From the NCBI GenBank assembly GCA_030428255.1, contig JAUIBT010000024.1, forward strand, positions 1 to 55,136: a DNA stretch of 55,136 nt, in the 5' to 3' direction. This DNA is from Alphaproteobacteria bacterium. Its GTDB lineage: Bacteria; Pseudomonadota; Alphaproteobacteria; UBA7985; JAUIBT01. The position numbers and the translations under genes are program-made. The stretch's first letter is position 1; each line of letters opens with the position of its first letter. This document shows positions 25,676-35,211 of the stretch, in pieces. Below the pieces are notes generated by a model. That model ran no database searches, was not told where the DNA came from, and saw only the letters and a list, made by a program, of their open reading frames with translations.

Positions 25676-26101
25676 GGCTGGTCTCCTTCCAGGTATAATC
25701 GCGTCGCACTGTTTGGGCCAACAGGCCTGAGTCTGCTGTTTGAGGTCTAGCGGCGCGCGCCTAAACCAAAGCTGAACACAGGCCCCACGGTCAGTAAAGG
25801 ACGAATTTCAAACCGATGAGGCTCCATCGCATTTCTGCAGTATGTGGGGCGATTAGGGCGACAATCCAAGCCACTAAACCGCCACGGTAAAGCGTCTAGG
25901 TCTTGGGTTTAGGCCCCTAAACCCTTTCCGAATAAACGCTCTATAGTCCGCTTGGCCCATTTCAATTTTGCGAAAAACCATCCAAGTTTGATGCAAGCCC
26001 TGTCCTCCCCAAGGGTTAAGCGTCAGCGCGCCGCACCACTTCGGGCGGCGGCCAAGCCGCTCCACCTGACTTCCCGACCCCACCGAGCCTAGAGCCTAGC
26101 T
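25676..26101. other. Intergenic region with repeat fragment and palindrome
   Basis: About 425 bp between two divergent genes, so both promoters should lie here. It holds GCGCGCGCCTAAACCAAAGC near 25755, which equals the junction of the tandem units at 21101, and a 20-bp dyad at 25905-25924. A 69-codon frame on the minus strand lacks a ribosome site and family match and is not called. Confidence 0.5.
25905..25924. promoter_or_regulatory. 9-bp inverted repeat GGGTTTAGG-CC-CCTAAACCC
   Basis: Perfect 9-bp arms around two bases, about 180 bp before the cytochrome b561-like gene. There is no T run, so a regulator-binding dyad is more likely than a terminator. The LuxR-type regulator two genes on is a possible ligand, but nothing proves it. 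Confidence 0.45.
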
Positions 26102-26626
26102 ATGACAACCAAAGCCACCTACATCTGGGATCCCCTTGTTCGCCTGTTCCACTGGAGCTTGGTGATCGCCTTTGCCGCCAACGCCCTGTTCATTGATGAC
26201 GACAGCGGGCTCCACATTTGGGTTGGCTATTTCGTGCTGGGGCTTGTGGTGCTGCGGATCATTTGGGGCCTGATTGGCACGCGCTACGCCCGCTTTTCCA
26301 GCTTTCCACCCAGCCTCAGGGGCTCCATGGAGCAAGTATCCGAAATCACCCTGGGCCGTAAAGTCCAGCACAAAGGCCACTCGCCCTTAGGTGCGTTGAT
26401 GATCTATAATCTTCTGATCACCCTGCTGGTCATCTGCGCCACCGGCTTTCTGATGACCGGCGATCCGGCTTGGGACAGCGAGTGGACGGAGGAGTTGCAC
26501 GAAGCCGCCGTGTTTTGGGCCGAACTCTCAGCCATGTTGCACATCGTGGCGGTGGGGATCGAGAGCCTGCGTAGCGGTGTCAACTTGCCAAGATCCATGG
26601 TCACTGGCTACAAGAATCTCCGCTAG
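26102..26626 (+). CDS. Cytochrome b561-like membrane protein
   Basis: 174 residues, ATG at 26102. Four hydrophobic helices with histidines in positions fitting a di-heme b-type cytochrome of PF01292: His17 (RLFHWSLV), His38 (LHIWVGY), His133 (ELHEAA) and His147 (MLHIVAVGIESL). The motif WDPLVRLFHWSLV is the typical start of this family. Such proteins carry electrons across the membrane, often as the subunit of a small redox enzyme or hydrogenase; no partner enzyme is adjacent. It is 31 bp upstream of a membrane-anchored LuxR-type regulator, probably one operon. Confidence 0.88.
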   Translation: MTTKATYIWDPLVRLFHWSLVIAFAANALFIDDDSGLHIWVGYFVLGLVVLRIIWGLIGTRYARFSSFPPSLRGSMEQVSEITLGRKVQHKGHSPLGALMIYNLLITLLVICATGFLMTGDPAWDSEWTEELHEAAVFWAELSAMLHIVAVGIESLRSGVNLPRSMVTGYKNLR

Positions 26627-26657
26627 CATTAGCACTTTATAAGCGACACACTCCCAG

Positions 26658-27173
26658 ATGCGCCCTCCTCAACTTGCCGTTCTCCTGTTTCTAATCGTGA
26701 TCCAACTTGCCTGCGCGGGCTTTTTTGCTTGGGATGTTGTGCGCGATTTCCTCGAAGCCGGTAGGCCGCACCTACCCAGCTTCCATTTGTGGATGGAAGC
26801 GGTGTCCGTGGTCGCGCTGGCGGTGGCCGTTGGCATTGAAGCGAGCATGCTGCGCCGCCTCATGCGTCGCCAACTCTACCTGCAAGAGATCAGCTCCCAG
26901 GCCTCAAAGGCCATGCACGATATCGTCGAGGAGCGCTTTAGCGATTGGAAGCTGACCCCCAGCGAGCACGACGTGGCGATGCTGGTGGTGAAGGGCTTTT
27001 CCATCGCCGAAATCGCCGGCATTCGTGGCAATGCCGAGGGCACAATCAAGGCGCACCTGAACGCCATCTACCGCAAATCGGGAACCAACAGTCGCGCTGA
27101 AATGCTGGGTCTGTTGCTCGACCCCTTGATGGGCACTGCCCTTCTGAAGAACGGCTCGCTGCCTCGGGGCTAG
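26658..27173 (+). CDS. Membrane-anchored LuxR-type transcriptional regulator
   Basis: 171 residues, ATG at 26658. Two hydrophobic helices (about 5-25 and 44-64) are joined by a short periplasmic loop (RDFLEAGRPHLPSFHLW), followed by a coiled linker rich in RRLMRRQLYLQEISSQASKAMHDIVEERF. Residues about 98-155 form a LuxR/GerE helix-turn-helix: LTPSEHDVAMLVVKGFSIAEIAGIRGNAEGTIKAHLNAIYRKSGTNSRAEML. No receiver or autoinducer domain is present. The layout places DNA binding at the inner membrane, and the coupling to a b-type cytochrome gene suggests a redox or membrane-state sensor (inference). Confidence 0.82.
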   Translation: MRPPQLAVLLFLIVIQLACAGFFAWDVVRDFLEAGRPHLPSFHLWMEAVSVVALAVAVGIEASMLRRLMRRQLYLQEISSQASKAMHDIVEERFSDWKLTPSEHDVAMLVVKGFSIAEIAGIRGNAEGTIKAHLNAIYRKSGTNSRAEMLGLLLDPLMGTALLKNGSLPRG

Positions 27174-27484
27174 CGCGGAGCAGTCGTGAGCCTGGTTGGG
27201 ATCAAGGCTGGGTCGAGCGAGCGACCACCGCGCGCGGGACGCCTGGTTTCGCCTCCGTCCCCAAGGGTTATCTAACTGATATGACAACAACTCCGTCCTG
27301 AGTTGGCACTGAATTGACGCTGGGTCGGCTCGGGTTTGGCCTTGGGTTTACCCTGGCCTCGCCCCTTACCTTGCTCTAGTGTGATGTGTGCCAGCGCCGC
27401 CAAGTGGTTCTGCAAGCCTAGTCCGCAGCAAGCCTAGTCCAAAGGTGCGCAAGTCAAACGACCATAGCCAGGAGCAAAGCCTGT
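27174..27484. other. Intergenic region upstream of the SLC13 permease
   Basis: About 310 bp with G/T-rich stretches (GGGTCGGCTCGGGTTTGGCC, then GGGTTTACCC) and no gene. An AGGAGC site sits just before the permease ATG. I cannot place a promoter with confidence. Confidence 0.4.
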
Positions 27485-29284
27485 ATGGAGCCAACGCAAC
27501 TCGAAACGCCCCTTCTTGGTTGGCAGTGGGATCAGCTAACAGCCCTCGGCCTCTTGGCTGGCGTGCTGCTGATGTTCATCTGGGGTAAACTGCGTTATGA
27601 CATCGTGGCCATGTCAGCTTTGATGGCCGCTGTGGTACTGGGCGTCGTGCCCGCCGACAGGGCCTTCAGCGGCTTTGGCCATCCCGCGGTGATCACCGTG
27701 GCGCTGGTGCTGGTGCTGAGCCAAGCCATCCAGCAGTCGGGCATCATCGACACCTTGGCGCGCCCGCTGGCCGCGCTGTCCGACCGCCCAATCCTGTTCA
27801 TGGCCGCCCTTTGCAGCTTTGCTGCGCTTTTGTCTGGTTTCATGAACAACGTCGGTGCGCTGGCGCTGCTTATGCCCTTGGCGATATCTTTGACCGACCG
27901 GCCAGCCTTGGTGCTCATGCCCTTGTCGTTCGCCACCATCTTGGGCGGTATGACCACCCTGATCGGCACCCCGCCAAACATCATCGTGTCATCCTTTCGC
28001 CAACAGATCGTCGGCGAAGGCTTCGGGCTATTTGATTTCAGTTTGGTCGGGGCCAGTCTGGCGCTGATTGGTGTGGCTTTTGTTGTGCTGATTGGCTGGC
28101 GGTTGCTGCCAAGACGCGAAGAAAAGCAGCGCCATACCGATGTCTACTCGACCCACGACTTCCTGACCGAAATCGAAGTGCCAGAGGACTCCGACCTGCT
28201 TAACACCCGCATTGGCGATCTGGAGCTGAACCACGCAGGCGAGGTCAACGTCATAGGCCTGGTCCGCCGCAACACCCGCATCTATGCCAACCTGCGGGTG
28301 GCGCTGATCCGCGCCGGTGACATCTTGATTGTCCGCGCATCACCTGAAGAGCTGGAGGCCTTTCTAGAAGAGACCGATTTGCGCGTTTGGGGAGCAGACC
28401 GCTTTGAAGAAGAGCATCTGACCGACGCTGAAGTCGGCTTGCTGGAAGTGGTGGTGTCCATGAGCTCGGTACTGGTCGGGCGCACGCCCAAGGAAATGCG
28501 CTTTCGCCGCCGCCATGGCGTCAACCTGCTGGCCATCTCCCGCGAGGGCGAGGCCATCCACCATCGCCTGGCGCACCTGAGCCTGCGTGCGGGCGATGTG
28601 CTGCTGATGCAAGGCAGCAAAGAACATATTCGCGAAACCATGATGGGCCTCGGTTGCCTGCCCATCGCGGCGCGAGAGATTTCAATTTCAAGAGCCGATC
28701 TGCGGCTCTGGCCCGTGGCCTTCTTTTTTGCCGCCATTATGGCCACCGCCTTTGGCCTGCTGCCGATTTCCATCAGCTTCGCCCTGGCCCTGGGCGCGAC
28801 CATCATTACCCGCCAATATTCGGTTGAAGGGCTCTATACCGCTATTGACTGGCCAATCATCGTGCTGTTGGCGGGCATGATCCCCTTGGGCGAGGCGCTG
28901 CTGTCCACCGGCGCGACGACCCAGATCTCTGCCCTGTTGGTGCAAGCCACGCAGGGCCTGCCCGCTTGGGGCATCTTGCTGGCTATCTTGCTGGTGACCA
29001 TGACCCTTTCGGACCTGATGAACAACGCCGCTACCGCCGTGGTCATGGCTCCCTTGGCGGCTGAGGTGGCCAACAAACTGGGCCATTCACCGGATGCCTT
29101 CTTAATGGCCGTCGCCCTGGGCGCGTCCTGCGCGTTCTTGACCCCTATCGGTCACCAAAACAACCTGCTGGTCATGGGTCCGGGCGGCTATCGGTTTGGC
29201 GATTATTGGCGCATGGGCCTGCCGGTGCAGCTGATTATCGTGCTGCTGGGCATCCCTTTGCTGTTGCTGGTCTGGCCGCTCTAA
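27485..29284 (+). CDS. SLC13-family permease with two TrkA-C (RCK_C) domains
   Basis: 599 residues, ATG at 27485 behind AGGAGC. N-terminal helices (about 18-206) include GFMNNVGALALLMPLA (116-133) and TLIGTPPNIIVSS (158-170), hallmark pieces of SLC13/DASS and ArsB-like ion transporters. Two cytosolic RCK_C domains follow (about 225-300 and 305-387), each with an ALIRAGDILIV or SLRAGDVLLM strand, then a second helical half (about 405-598) with the repeated LMNNAATAVVMAPLA and LTPIGHQNNLLVMGPGGY. It should cotransport a dicarboxylate, sulfate or similar anion with Na+ or H+. Monocistronic. Confidence 0.9.
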   Translation: MEPTQLETPLLGWQWDQLTALGLLAGVLLMFIWGKLRYDIVAMSALMAAVVLGVVPADRAFSGFGHPAVITVALVLVLSQAIQQSGIIDTLARPLAALSDRPILFMAALCSFAALLSGFMNNVGALALLMPLAISLTDRPALVLMPLSFATILGGMTTLIGTPPNIIVSSFRQQIVGEGFGLFDFSLVGASLALIGVAFVVLIGWRLLPRREEKQRHTDVYSTHDFLTEIEVPEDSDLLNTRIGDLELNHAGEVNVIGLVRRNTRIYANLRVALIRAGDILIVRASPEELEAFLEETDLRVWGADRFEEEHLTDAEVGLLEVVVSMSSVLVGRTPKEMRFRRRHGVNLLAISREGEAIHHRLAHLSLRAGDVLLMQGSKEHIRETMMGLGCLPIAAREISISRADLRLWPVAFFFAAIMATAFGLLPISISFALALGATIITRQYSVEGLYTAIDWPIIVLLAGMIPLGEALLSTGATTQISALLVQATQGLPAWGILLAILLVTMTLSDLMNNAATAVVMAPLAAEVANKLGHSPDAFLMAVALGASCAFLTPIGHQNNLLVMGPGGYRFGDYWRMGLPVQLIIVLLGIPLLLLVWPL

Positions 29285-29405
29285 CGCAAAAGCCGCCTCG
29301 CAGCATACCCTACAACGCCTTGATTCGACGGGCATCGCAACAACCGATCAGTCGGCAAAGCGATCATTGGGGCGTGGTACTCAGAGTGCCGGCCGAGTTC
29401 CCCTA

Positions 29406-29567
29406 TTAGGACATTGCCCAGGCCGCCGCCCGCAAAATCACCGCGATGCTGTCACCGGTCAGCATGGCGCCCAATATAACCAATGAGGAAATCAGGCTGG
29501 CGATTAAAGCGTATTCGGCGGCGGTCGAGCCCGCGATGTCGCGGGCAAAGTTGAGCAATAGTTTCAC
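29406..29567 (-). CDS. Flp-type IVb pilin-like protein
   Basis: 53 residues from a GTG at 29567 (VKLLLNFARD), preceded by AAAGAGAC; a longer reading would start in low-quality basic sequence. A short leader is followed by the prepilin region DIAGSTAAEYALIASLISSLVILGAML: glycine at the cleavage point, Glu at +6 relative position and the EYALIA motif of Flp/Fap pilins, with a 20-residue hydrophobic helix. Needs a TadV/PilD-type peptidase and Tad machinery, none of which is in this window. Isolated gene with nothing assigned upstream for about 380 bp. Confidence 0.82.
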   Translation of the reverse strand: MKLLLNFARDIAGSTAAEYALIASLISSLVILGAMLTGDSIAVILRAAAWAMS

Positions 29568-29949
29568 CGGTGTCTCTTTTGACGTTGAGCGATTTTTGTT
29601 TTTACGCGGCCTTTGTGGCCGTCTGGGAGAGAATGATCGGTGACGGGCTGGCAATTGCAAGCTGGCAATCGCGCCTCGCGCCGAATGAGAGCAACGCTTA
29701 TCCTTTCGTCCGGGTGTGACCTATACGAAGGAGAGGTCAAATTCGCGGGTTGCAAAGGAGCACGATCGGTTTGCAAGCCAGCCCTACCCCTAGGTTGCAT
29801 AACGCGAGTCAGGAGTAACCGAGCACTCTGTCACCGCCGCTGCGATTCGAGACCGGCAGGCTGAGGGCTCGCAAGGCCTTGGGTCCCGTCCGCGCGCGAT
29901 CACCCGCTATCTTGCCCCCCTGAGGCCACTGCTTGCCGCTGCGCTGAGG
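29568..29949. other. Intergenic region upstream of the pilin gene
   Basis: About 380 bp between two minus-strand genes. It has a local duplication (GCTGGCAATTGCAAGCTGGCAATCG around 29650) and purine-rich AAGGAGAGG near 29730 on the plus strand with no good frame behind it. I see no gene and no clear terminator. Confidence 0.4.
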
Positions 29950-30201
29950 TCAAAGCTCAGACTCGGCGCGTTCGAGTGCCGCTTGGTAGAGCGCGATGTC
30001 CTCGGGCTCGATGCGATGAAAGACCGTCGAATTGCCTGAACTGCACTTGAGTATGAGGTGGGGCTGCTTGCGTTCACACACGAACAAAGCGGCGTGCTTG
30101 CCGAGCTTGTAGGCGGCCTTGATCTTGCGACCGACCAGAAAGGTTTTGTCGATCAAGGAGGGCTTGTAGGCGCTTAGTTCGATGGTTGCAGACCTGGACA
30201 T
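29950..30201 (-). CDS. Small hypothetical protein between two pilin genes
   Basis: 83 residues from ATG 30201 with GAAGGAATTG upstream; an in-frame extension to 30297 has no ribosome site. The sequence starts MSRSATIELSAYKPSLIDKTF, then a basic GRKIKAAYKLGKHAALFVCERKQPHLILKC segment, and ends in an acidic helix EPEDIALYQAALERAESEL. No signal peptide or membrane helix. I do not recognise a family. The mixture of basic middle and acidic end would suit a small regulator or nucleic-acid-binding protein, but this is only an impression. Confidence 0.6.
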   Translation of the reverse strand: MSRSATIELSAYKPSLIDKTFLVGRKIKAAYKLGKHAALFVCERKQPHLILKCSSGNSTVFHRIEPEDIALYQAALERAESEL

Positions 30202-30368
30202 GGGCAATTCCTTCGATTGGAGGGGGTGTGCTTCAGGTGGGGCTGGATGCTGCTGCAACCAAGCGCGGAAAACTACGGCTGAAAGCCTTATCCCCAAGCC
30301 GCCCCGCAGTGACCGCCTGCTTCGATCTTACAAGTTCGCTGTTGGTGTACCGCCAAAGGCCGCTGCGG

Positions 30369-30539
30369 CTAAGGGACCACCAGATCGCTTTGGAAACCGT
30401 CCACCAGCGGCGCGAGTACCTGTTGAGTGAAGACAGACGCCGCCAGCACAAAGGCACTAGCAATGAAAGCGAGGATTAGGGCCCGTTCAATGGTCGCCGA
30501 GCCCTGTGGGTCGCGAAGAAGCTGCTGTACGGTCTTCAT
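30369..30539 (-). CDS. Second Flp-pilin-like small protein, atypical
   Basis: 56 residues from ATG 30539, with AGGAAAGG upstream. MKTVQQLLRDPQGSATIERALILAFIASAFVLAASVFTQQVLAPL has the Flp layout: short basic leader, glycine, Glu at the same distance (GSATIERALI), then a hydrophobic helix. The usual Glu-Tyr pair is Glu-Arg here, and the remaining similarity to the pilin at 29406-29567 is modest. It may be a diverged pilin, a minor pilin, or a pilin-like envelope peptide. Same strand as the other two small genes, gaps of 167 bp. Confidence 0.65.
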   Translation of the reverse strand: MKTVQQLLRDPQGSATIERALILAFIASAFVLAASVFTQQVLAPLVDGFQSDLVVP

Positions 30540-31014
30540 ATCTTTCGGCCTTTCCTGAGCTTGCCGCGCCATGTGGGGGCGGCGCTTGCGTGAGAAAGAC
30601 TGAAGATTGATCCGCCAGACATGGCAAGTGCTTCTCGAATTATCTATGCGAAATCAACAAGTTACCAAATGATTTCCGTGATAAACCTATCCCAAGGAGA
30701 CCTAGCTAGCTGGCAGTTCTACGGATGACCGCCACGCAGGCCCCGTAGTTTTACGGAGACCCCAGAGGGGCGGGCCAACCACCTCTCCACCTGGAGTCGC
30801 CGCCGTTGTCCTGAGCAAGGGCGCAGGCCAGAATGTCGATCGCTAACCCATAACGATGCCACTCGAGGCAAGCTGAAACCTGCCTGCCCACCGGCTCAAG
30901 CAACCAAACAGTTGCCAAATCGCGACGGCGTTAGAACGAAGCGACAATAATGTGTTTCTTTACATTTAGCCAATTACCGGGAATTGTAGGGATGAGATTT
31001 TTGCGGGGCCTCCT
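30540..31014. other. Intergenic region between pilin-like gene and broken MBL gene
   Basis: About 475 bp, divergent promoters expected. GC content falls toward 31000. A near-palindrome CAATTACC/GGGAATTG lies at 30971-30986, shortly before the MBL gene. No gene, tRNA or attachment-site-like repeat was recognised. Confidence 0.4.
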
Positions 31015-32295
31015 ATGATAAAGGTAATTCAACAGCAACATCCTGTGGGCCAAGGTGGCATGTTTACAGGTCAAATGAAACGCGGTGATCAGCTTATCAC
31101 CTGGATGTATGATTGCGGTTCAAAGAACCTGGCCTTGCTGGAGAAGGAGATCGACAGGCTGTCAATTAGCAGACTTGATTATCTCTTCCTTTCCCACCTT
31201 GACCAAGATCATGTGAACGGTCTCAAGCACCTTTTGAAGCGCGGAGACTTCAAAATAGGTGAGCTGATTCTACCCTATTTTAACGCTGAATACTTCCTTG
31301 TCCAAATCGCCAGAGCGGCCGAAGAGGGAGATCAAATTGAGGATCTAGTTGAGCTCGCAATCGACACAGAAGGCTGGTTTAGAGCACAAGGCTTCCAGGG
31401 GCGGCTGCTGTATGTCAAATCGCCTTTCGACCCCGAGGGCGACGGAGACAGAAAACCCGGTTCACCTGGTCCCGAAGACTTGGGTTCCCATGATCGGGCT
31501 GAGCAGAGCAGGTCGCGACGCGGCGAGGATGAGCAAGCAACTCCGCCCGAGCCGATCACGGGGAATTGGAAACCGCAATTAACGCCATCGGGCCAACACG
31601 GTAGGTCGCAAGGTTCCACTGCTTTTGCCGAACATGCAAATTGTCTTTATCTTACGGACGCGACGAACAATCCCATTTGGATTCTGCAACCCTATGTTCT
31701 TATGACATCTCACCAACAATTAACCAAATTTGCTAATAAAATATTAATCGCATTTAATAAAAAGAATTTGAATGGTGTATTGAAGGAGTTAAAGAAAAAT
31801 CCCACCAATCATAATATAAAACAGTTGAAGGGATGTTATACAATTATACAGAAAAAACATAATTTGATATCAATGATACTATTTTCTGGACCAGATCGAA
31901 ATGAAACAATTGCTTAATTTCGAACGAGTACTAGCAATCAAATATCTTTCCAAATAAATAATACTTGCTGGCTGCTGACAGGAGACATGAATTTGAAATC
32001 CAGCAAGAATATTGATGAAATAAGCGATTTCTACCTAAATTACAGTTCTAAGGTGTCGCTATTTATGATTCCTCATCACGGCGCAAATCCCGATTTTAAT
32101 CCCCAATTTCTCGATTGCCTACCAAACCTCCAGTTGTGTTACGTCGCTGCTGGCGACAACACTTATGGGCATCCATCTAAACACTTACTGGCCCGCATTC
32201 TCAAAGAGCAATCTGTACCGATCCAGCAAGTAAGCGAGCGCCCAAACAGCCGCATAGTCAGCGAATCCCTGATTGACAAGCCAAGCTCAAGCTAG
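31015..32295 (+). pseudogene. Metallo-beta-lactamase fold hydrolase split by one in-frame TAA
   Basis: One reading frame runs from ATG 31015 to the stop at 32293-32295, broken only by TAA at 31915-31917; the codons between that stop and the next ATG (31987) stay open and complete the family motif WLLTGDM. Metal motif: SHLDQDHVNGL (His61, Asp63, Asp65, His66). Downstream PHHGANPDFN and the GHPSKHLL ending also fit ComEC/MBL-type hydrolases. Residues about 140-205 are a low-complexity, charged insert. The 31680-32120 part is strikingly AT-rich compared with the rest of the window. Either a recent nonsense mutation, a sequencing error, or two separately translated halves. Function unknown; related proteins occur in defence and DNA-uptake contexts. 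Confidence 0.75.
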
Positions 32296-32397
32296 TGAAA
32301 ACCGCGAGAAAACTGCACCGCTCGTCTGCATAGATGGGTGTTGCAAGCATCATGCGCGAGCGGCCGAGCTGGAACCATGCCAGCCTGCCCAACAAAA

Positions 32398-32426
32398 AGC
32401 CCCCGCAAGCGACGCTCACGGGGGCT
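32398..32426 (-). terminator. Rho-independent terminator of groESL
   Basis: On the minus strand AGCCCCCG, 13-base loop, CGGGGGCT, then TTTTTG. It lies 48 bp after the groEL stop. Confidence 0.9.
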
Positions 32427-32473
32427 TTGGTCTTAGCGCTCAGGGCTAAGCGGTCACATGTCAGCCAACAGGC

Positions 32474-34135
<1,662 letters not shown>

Positions 34136-34175
34136 TTAAATATCGGGGACTTAGAGATGTGGGATGCGAGGGCGC

Positions 34176-34466
34176 TTAGCCTTCGATGATCGCCATGATC
34201 TCGTTTTCTTTCATCATCAGCAGCTCTTGACCGCCAACCTTAACTTCGGTGCCGTTCCACTTGCCGAACAGAACCTTGTCGCCAACCTTGACGTCCAGGG
34301 CCACCAGTTGGCCAGCTTCGTTGCGCGCGCCAGAGCCAACCGCAACAACTTCACCTTCCATGGGCTTTTCCTTAGCGGTATCAGGGATGATGATGCCGCC
34401 AGCGGTCTTTTCCTCTGAATCGGTGCGCTTGATCAGCACTCGATCGTGCAGGGGACGGAGTTTCAT
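34176..34466 (-). CDS. groES: Co-chaperonin GroES (10 kDa)
   Basis: 96 residues, ATG at 34466 with AGGAGACC upstream. [14 protein letters not shown] start, mobile loop [13 protein letters not shown], and [21 protein letters not shown] end are diagnostic. Caps the GroEL ring. First gene of the operon; promoter and CIRCE lie 80-140 bp upstream. Confidence 0.98.
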   Translation of the reverse strand: MKLRPLHDRVLIKRTDSEEKTAGGIIIPDTAKEKPMEGEVVAVGSGARNEAGQLVALDVKVGDKVLFGKWNGTEVKVGGQELLMMKENEIMAIIEG

Positions 34467-34546
34467 GTCGTGGTCTCCTGAGTAGACATGTTTAATCTAT
34501 AAGTTGATCGCCGGGGCCTGGCGAGCGAGTGGCCCGTGAGCGCCTG

Positions 34547-34573
34547 TTAGCACTCTGCCTCAGCGAGTGCCAA
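34547..34573 (-). promoter_or_regulatory. CIRCE operator (HrcA site) upstream of groESL
   Basis: TTAGCACTC, nine bases, GAGTGCCAA: the CIRCE consensus with one mismatch (C for T) in the second arm. HrcA bound here would repress groESL until heat stress. Confidence 0.92.
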
Positions 34574-34575
34574 GC

Positions 34576-34604
34576 ATGTAACGAGGCCCTGTGGCAAGTT
34601 CAAG
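34576..34604 (-). promoter_or_regulatory. Candidate RpoH-type heat-shock promoter of groESL
   Basis: On the minus strand CTTGAA (-35-like) is followed after about 15 bases by CGTTACAT (-10-like), resembling the alphaproteobacterial RpoH pattern CTTG-N17-CYTATNT. It directly precedes CIRCE, so the operator would overlap the start point. Match is partial. Confidence 0.45.
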
Positions 34605-34707
34605 GCCCGAATGCCAAAAAAAGTGATGAAATTTTAGATTGCGGGCGCTGCGGCTTCGGCTGCCGGTCCCAAGCGCTGCCGAGGGGCCCATGCGCAGCAC
34701 AAAAAAA

Positions 34708-34733
34708 CGCCCGTCCCAGCAGAGGGACGAGCG
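34708..34733 (-). terminator. Rho-independent terminator of the DUF4170 gene
   Basis: On the minus strand CGCTCGTCCC, loop of six, GGGACGGGCG, then seven T (34701-34707). It lies about 115 bp after the stop at 34850. Confidence 0.85.
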
Positions 34734-34849
34734 CAGGCGGGCAAGTTGAACTTGGCGGTGCAGCGCCGCCAGATGTAAACAGGGATCAAATGCGGGTGCG
34801 CTTTGCGGGGCCAGCCGCAGTGACCAGCCCCTCTAGGCCACCAAAATCT

Positions 34850-35089
34850 TTAGCCCGCTTGGCCCATAGCCAGCATGGCTTTGCGATCCAGGGTGTGAGA
34901 CAGCTCAACCACATCATAGCGCACCAGGACGTTAGAGGTGCTGGCTTGCGACAGCTCTTTCCAGCGCGCTTCAGCATCGTTGCGCTCGGCGAAGGGGCCC
35001 TGCATGACCGAGGTGCCGGCCCGCAGCGCGGTGAAGTTGGCATCAGTGTATTCACCGCCCAGAACGTAGTAGAATTTCTTGTCTGACAT
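34850..35089 (-). CDS. DUF4170 protein
   Basis: 79 residues, ATG at 35089 behind AGGAAAG. FYYVLGGEYTDANF...GPFAERNDAEARWKELSQASTSNVLVRYDVVEL is a single DUF4170 unit; two diverged copies are in the protein at 15171-15740. Small cytoplasmic protein restricted mostly to Alphaproteobacteria, function unknown. It stands between groESL and aceA with its own terminator. Confidence 0.88.
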   Translation of the reverse strand: MSDKKFYYVLGGEYTDANFTALRAGTSVMQGPFAERNDAEARWKELSQASTSNVLVRYDVVELSHTLDRKAMLAMGQAG

Positions 35090-35155
35090 GGTGTTAGCTT
35101 TCCTGTTCGGACTCTGGTTGAGTGTTATTGCTTTAGGGGTTGGAGGTTAAAGGGG

Positions 35156-35188
35156 CCTTGGCAGCCACCGAAGCAGCGGCCGCCAAGG
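35156..35188 (-). terminator. Strong hairpin after aceA, possible terminator
   Basis: Arms CCTTGGCAGCCAC (35156-35168) and GCGGCCGCCAAGG (35176-35188) pair over most of 13 bp with a short loop. On the minus strand it is followed by CCCCTTTAA, a weak T tract, about 25 bp after the aceA stop. Confidence 0.5.
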
Positions 35189-35211
35189 GTTGGGGAAATC
35201 AAAGCGTCGGC

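Noticed and set aside
25874-26083. 69-codon minus-strand frame
   Set aside because: No ribosome site, no family, and it contains the 20-bp dyad; more likely regulatory DNA.
31915-31917. Selenocysteine or pyrrolysine recoding at the MBL stop
   Set aside because: The codon is TAA, which is not used for either residue; a nonsense mutation or sequencing error is simpler.
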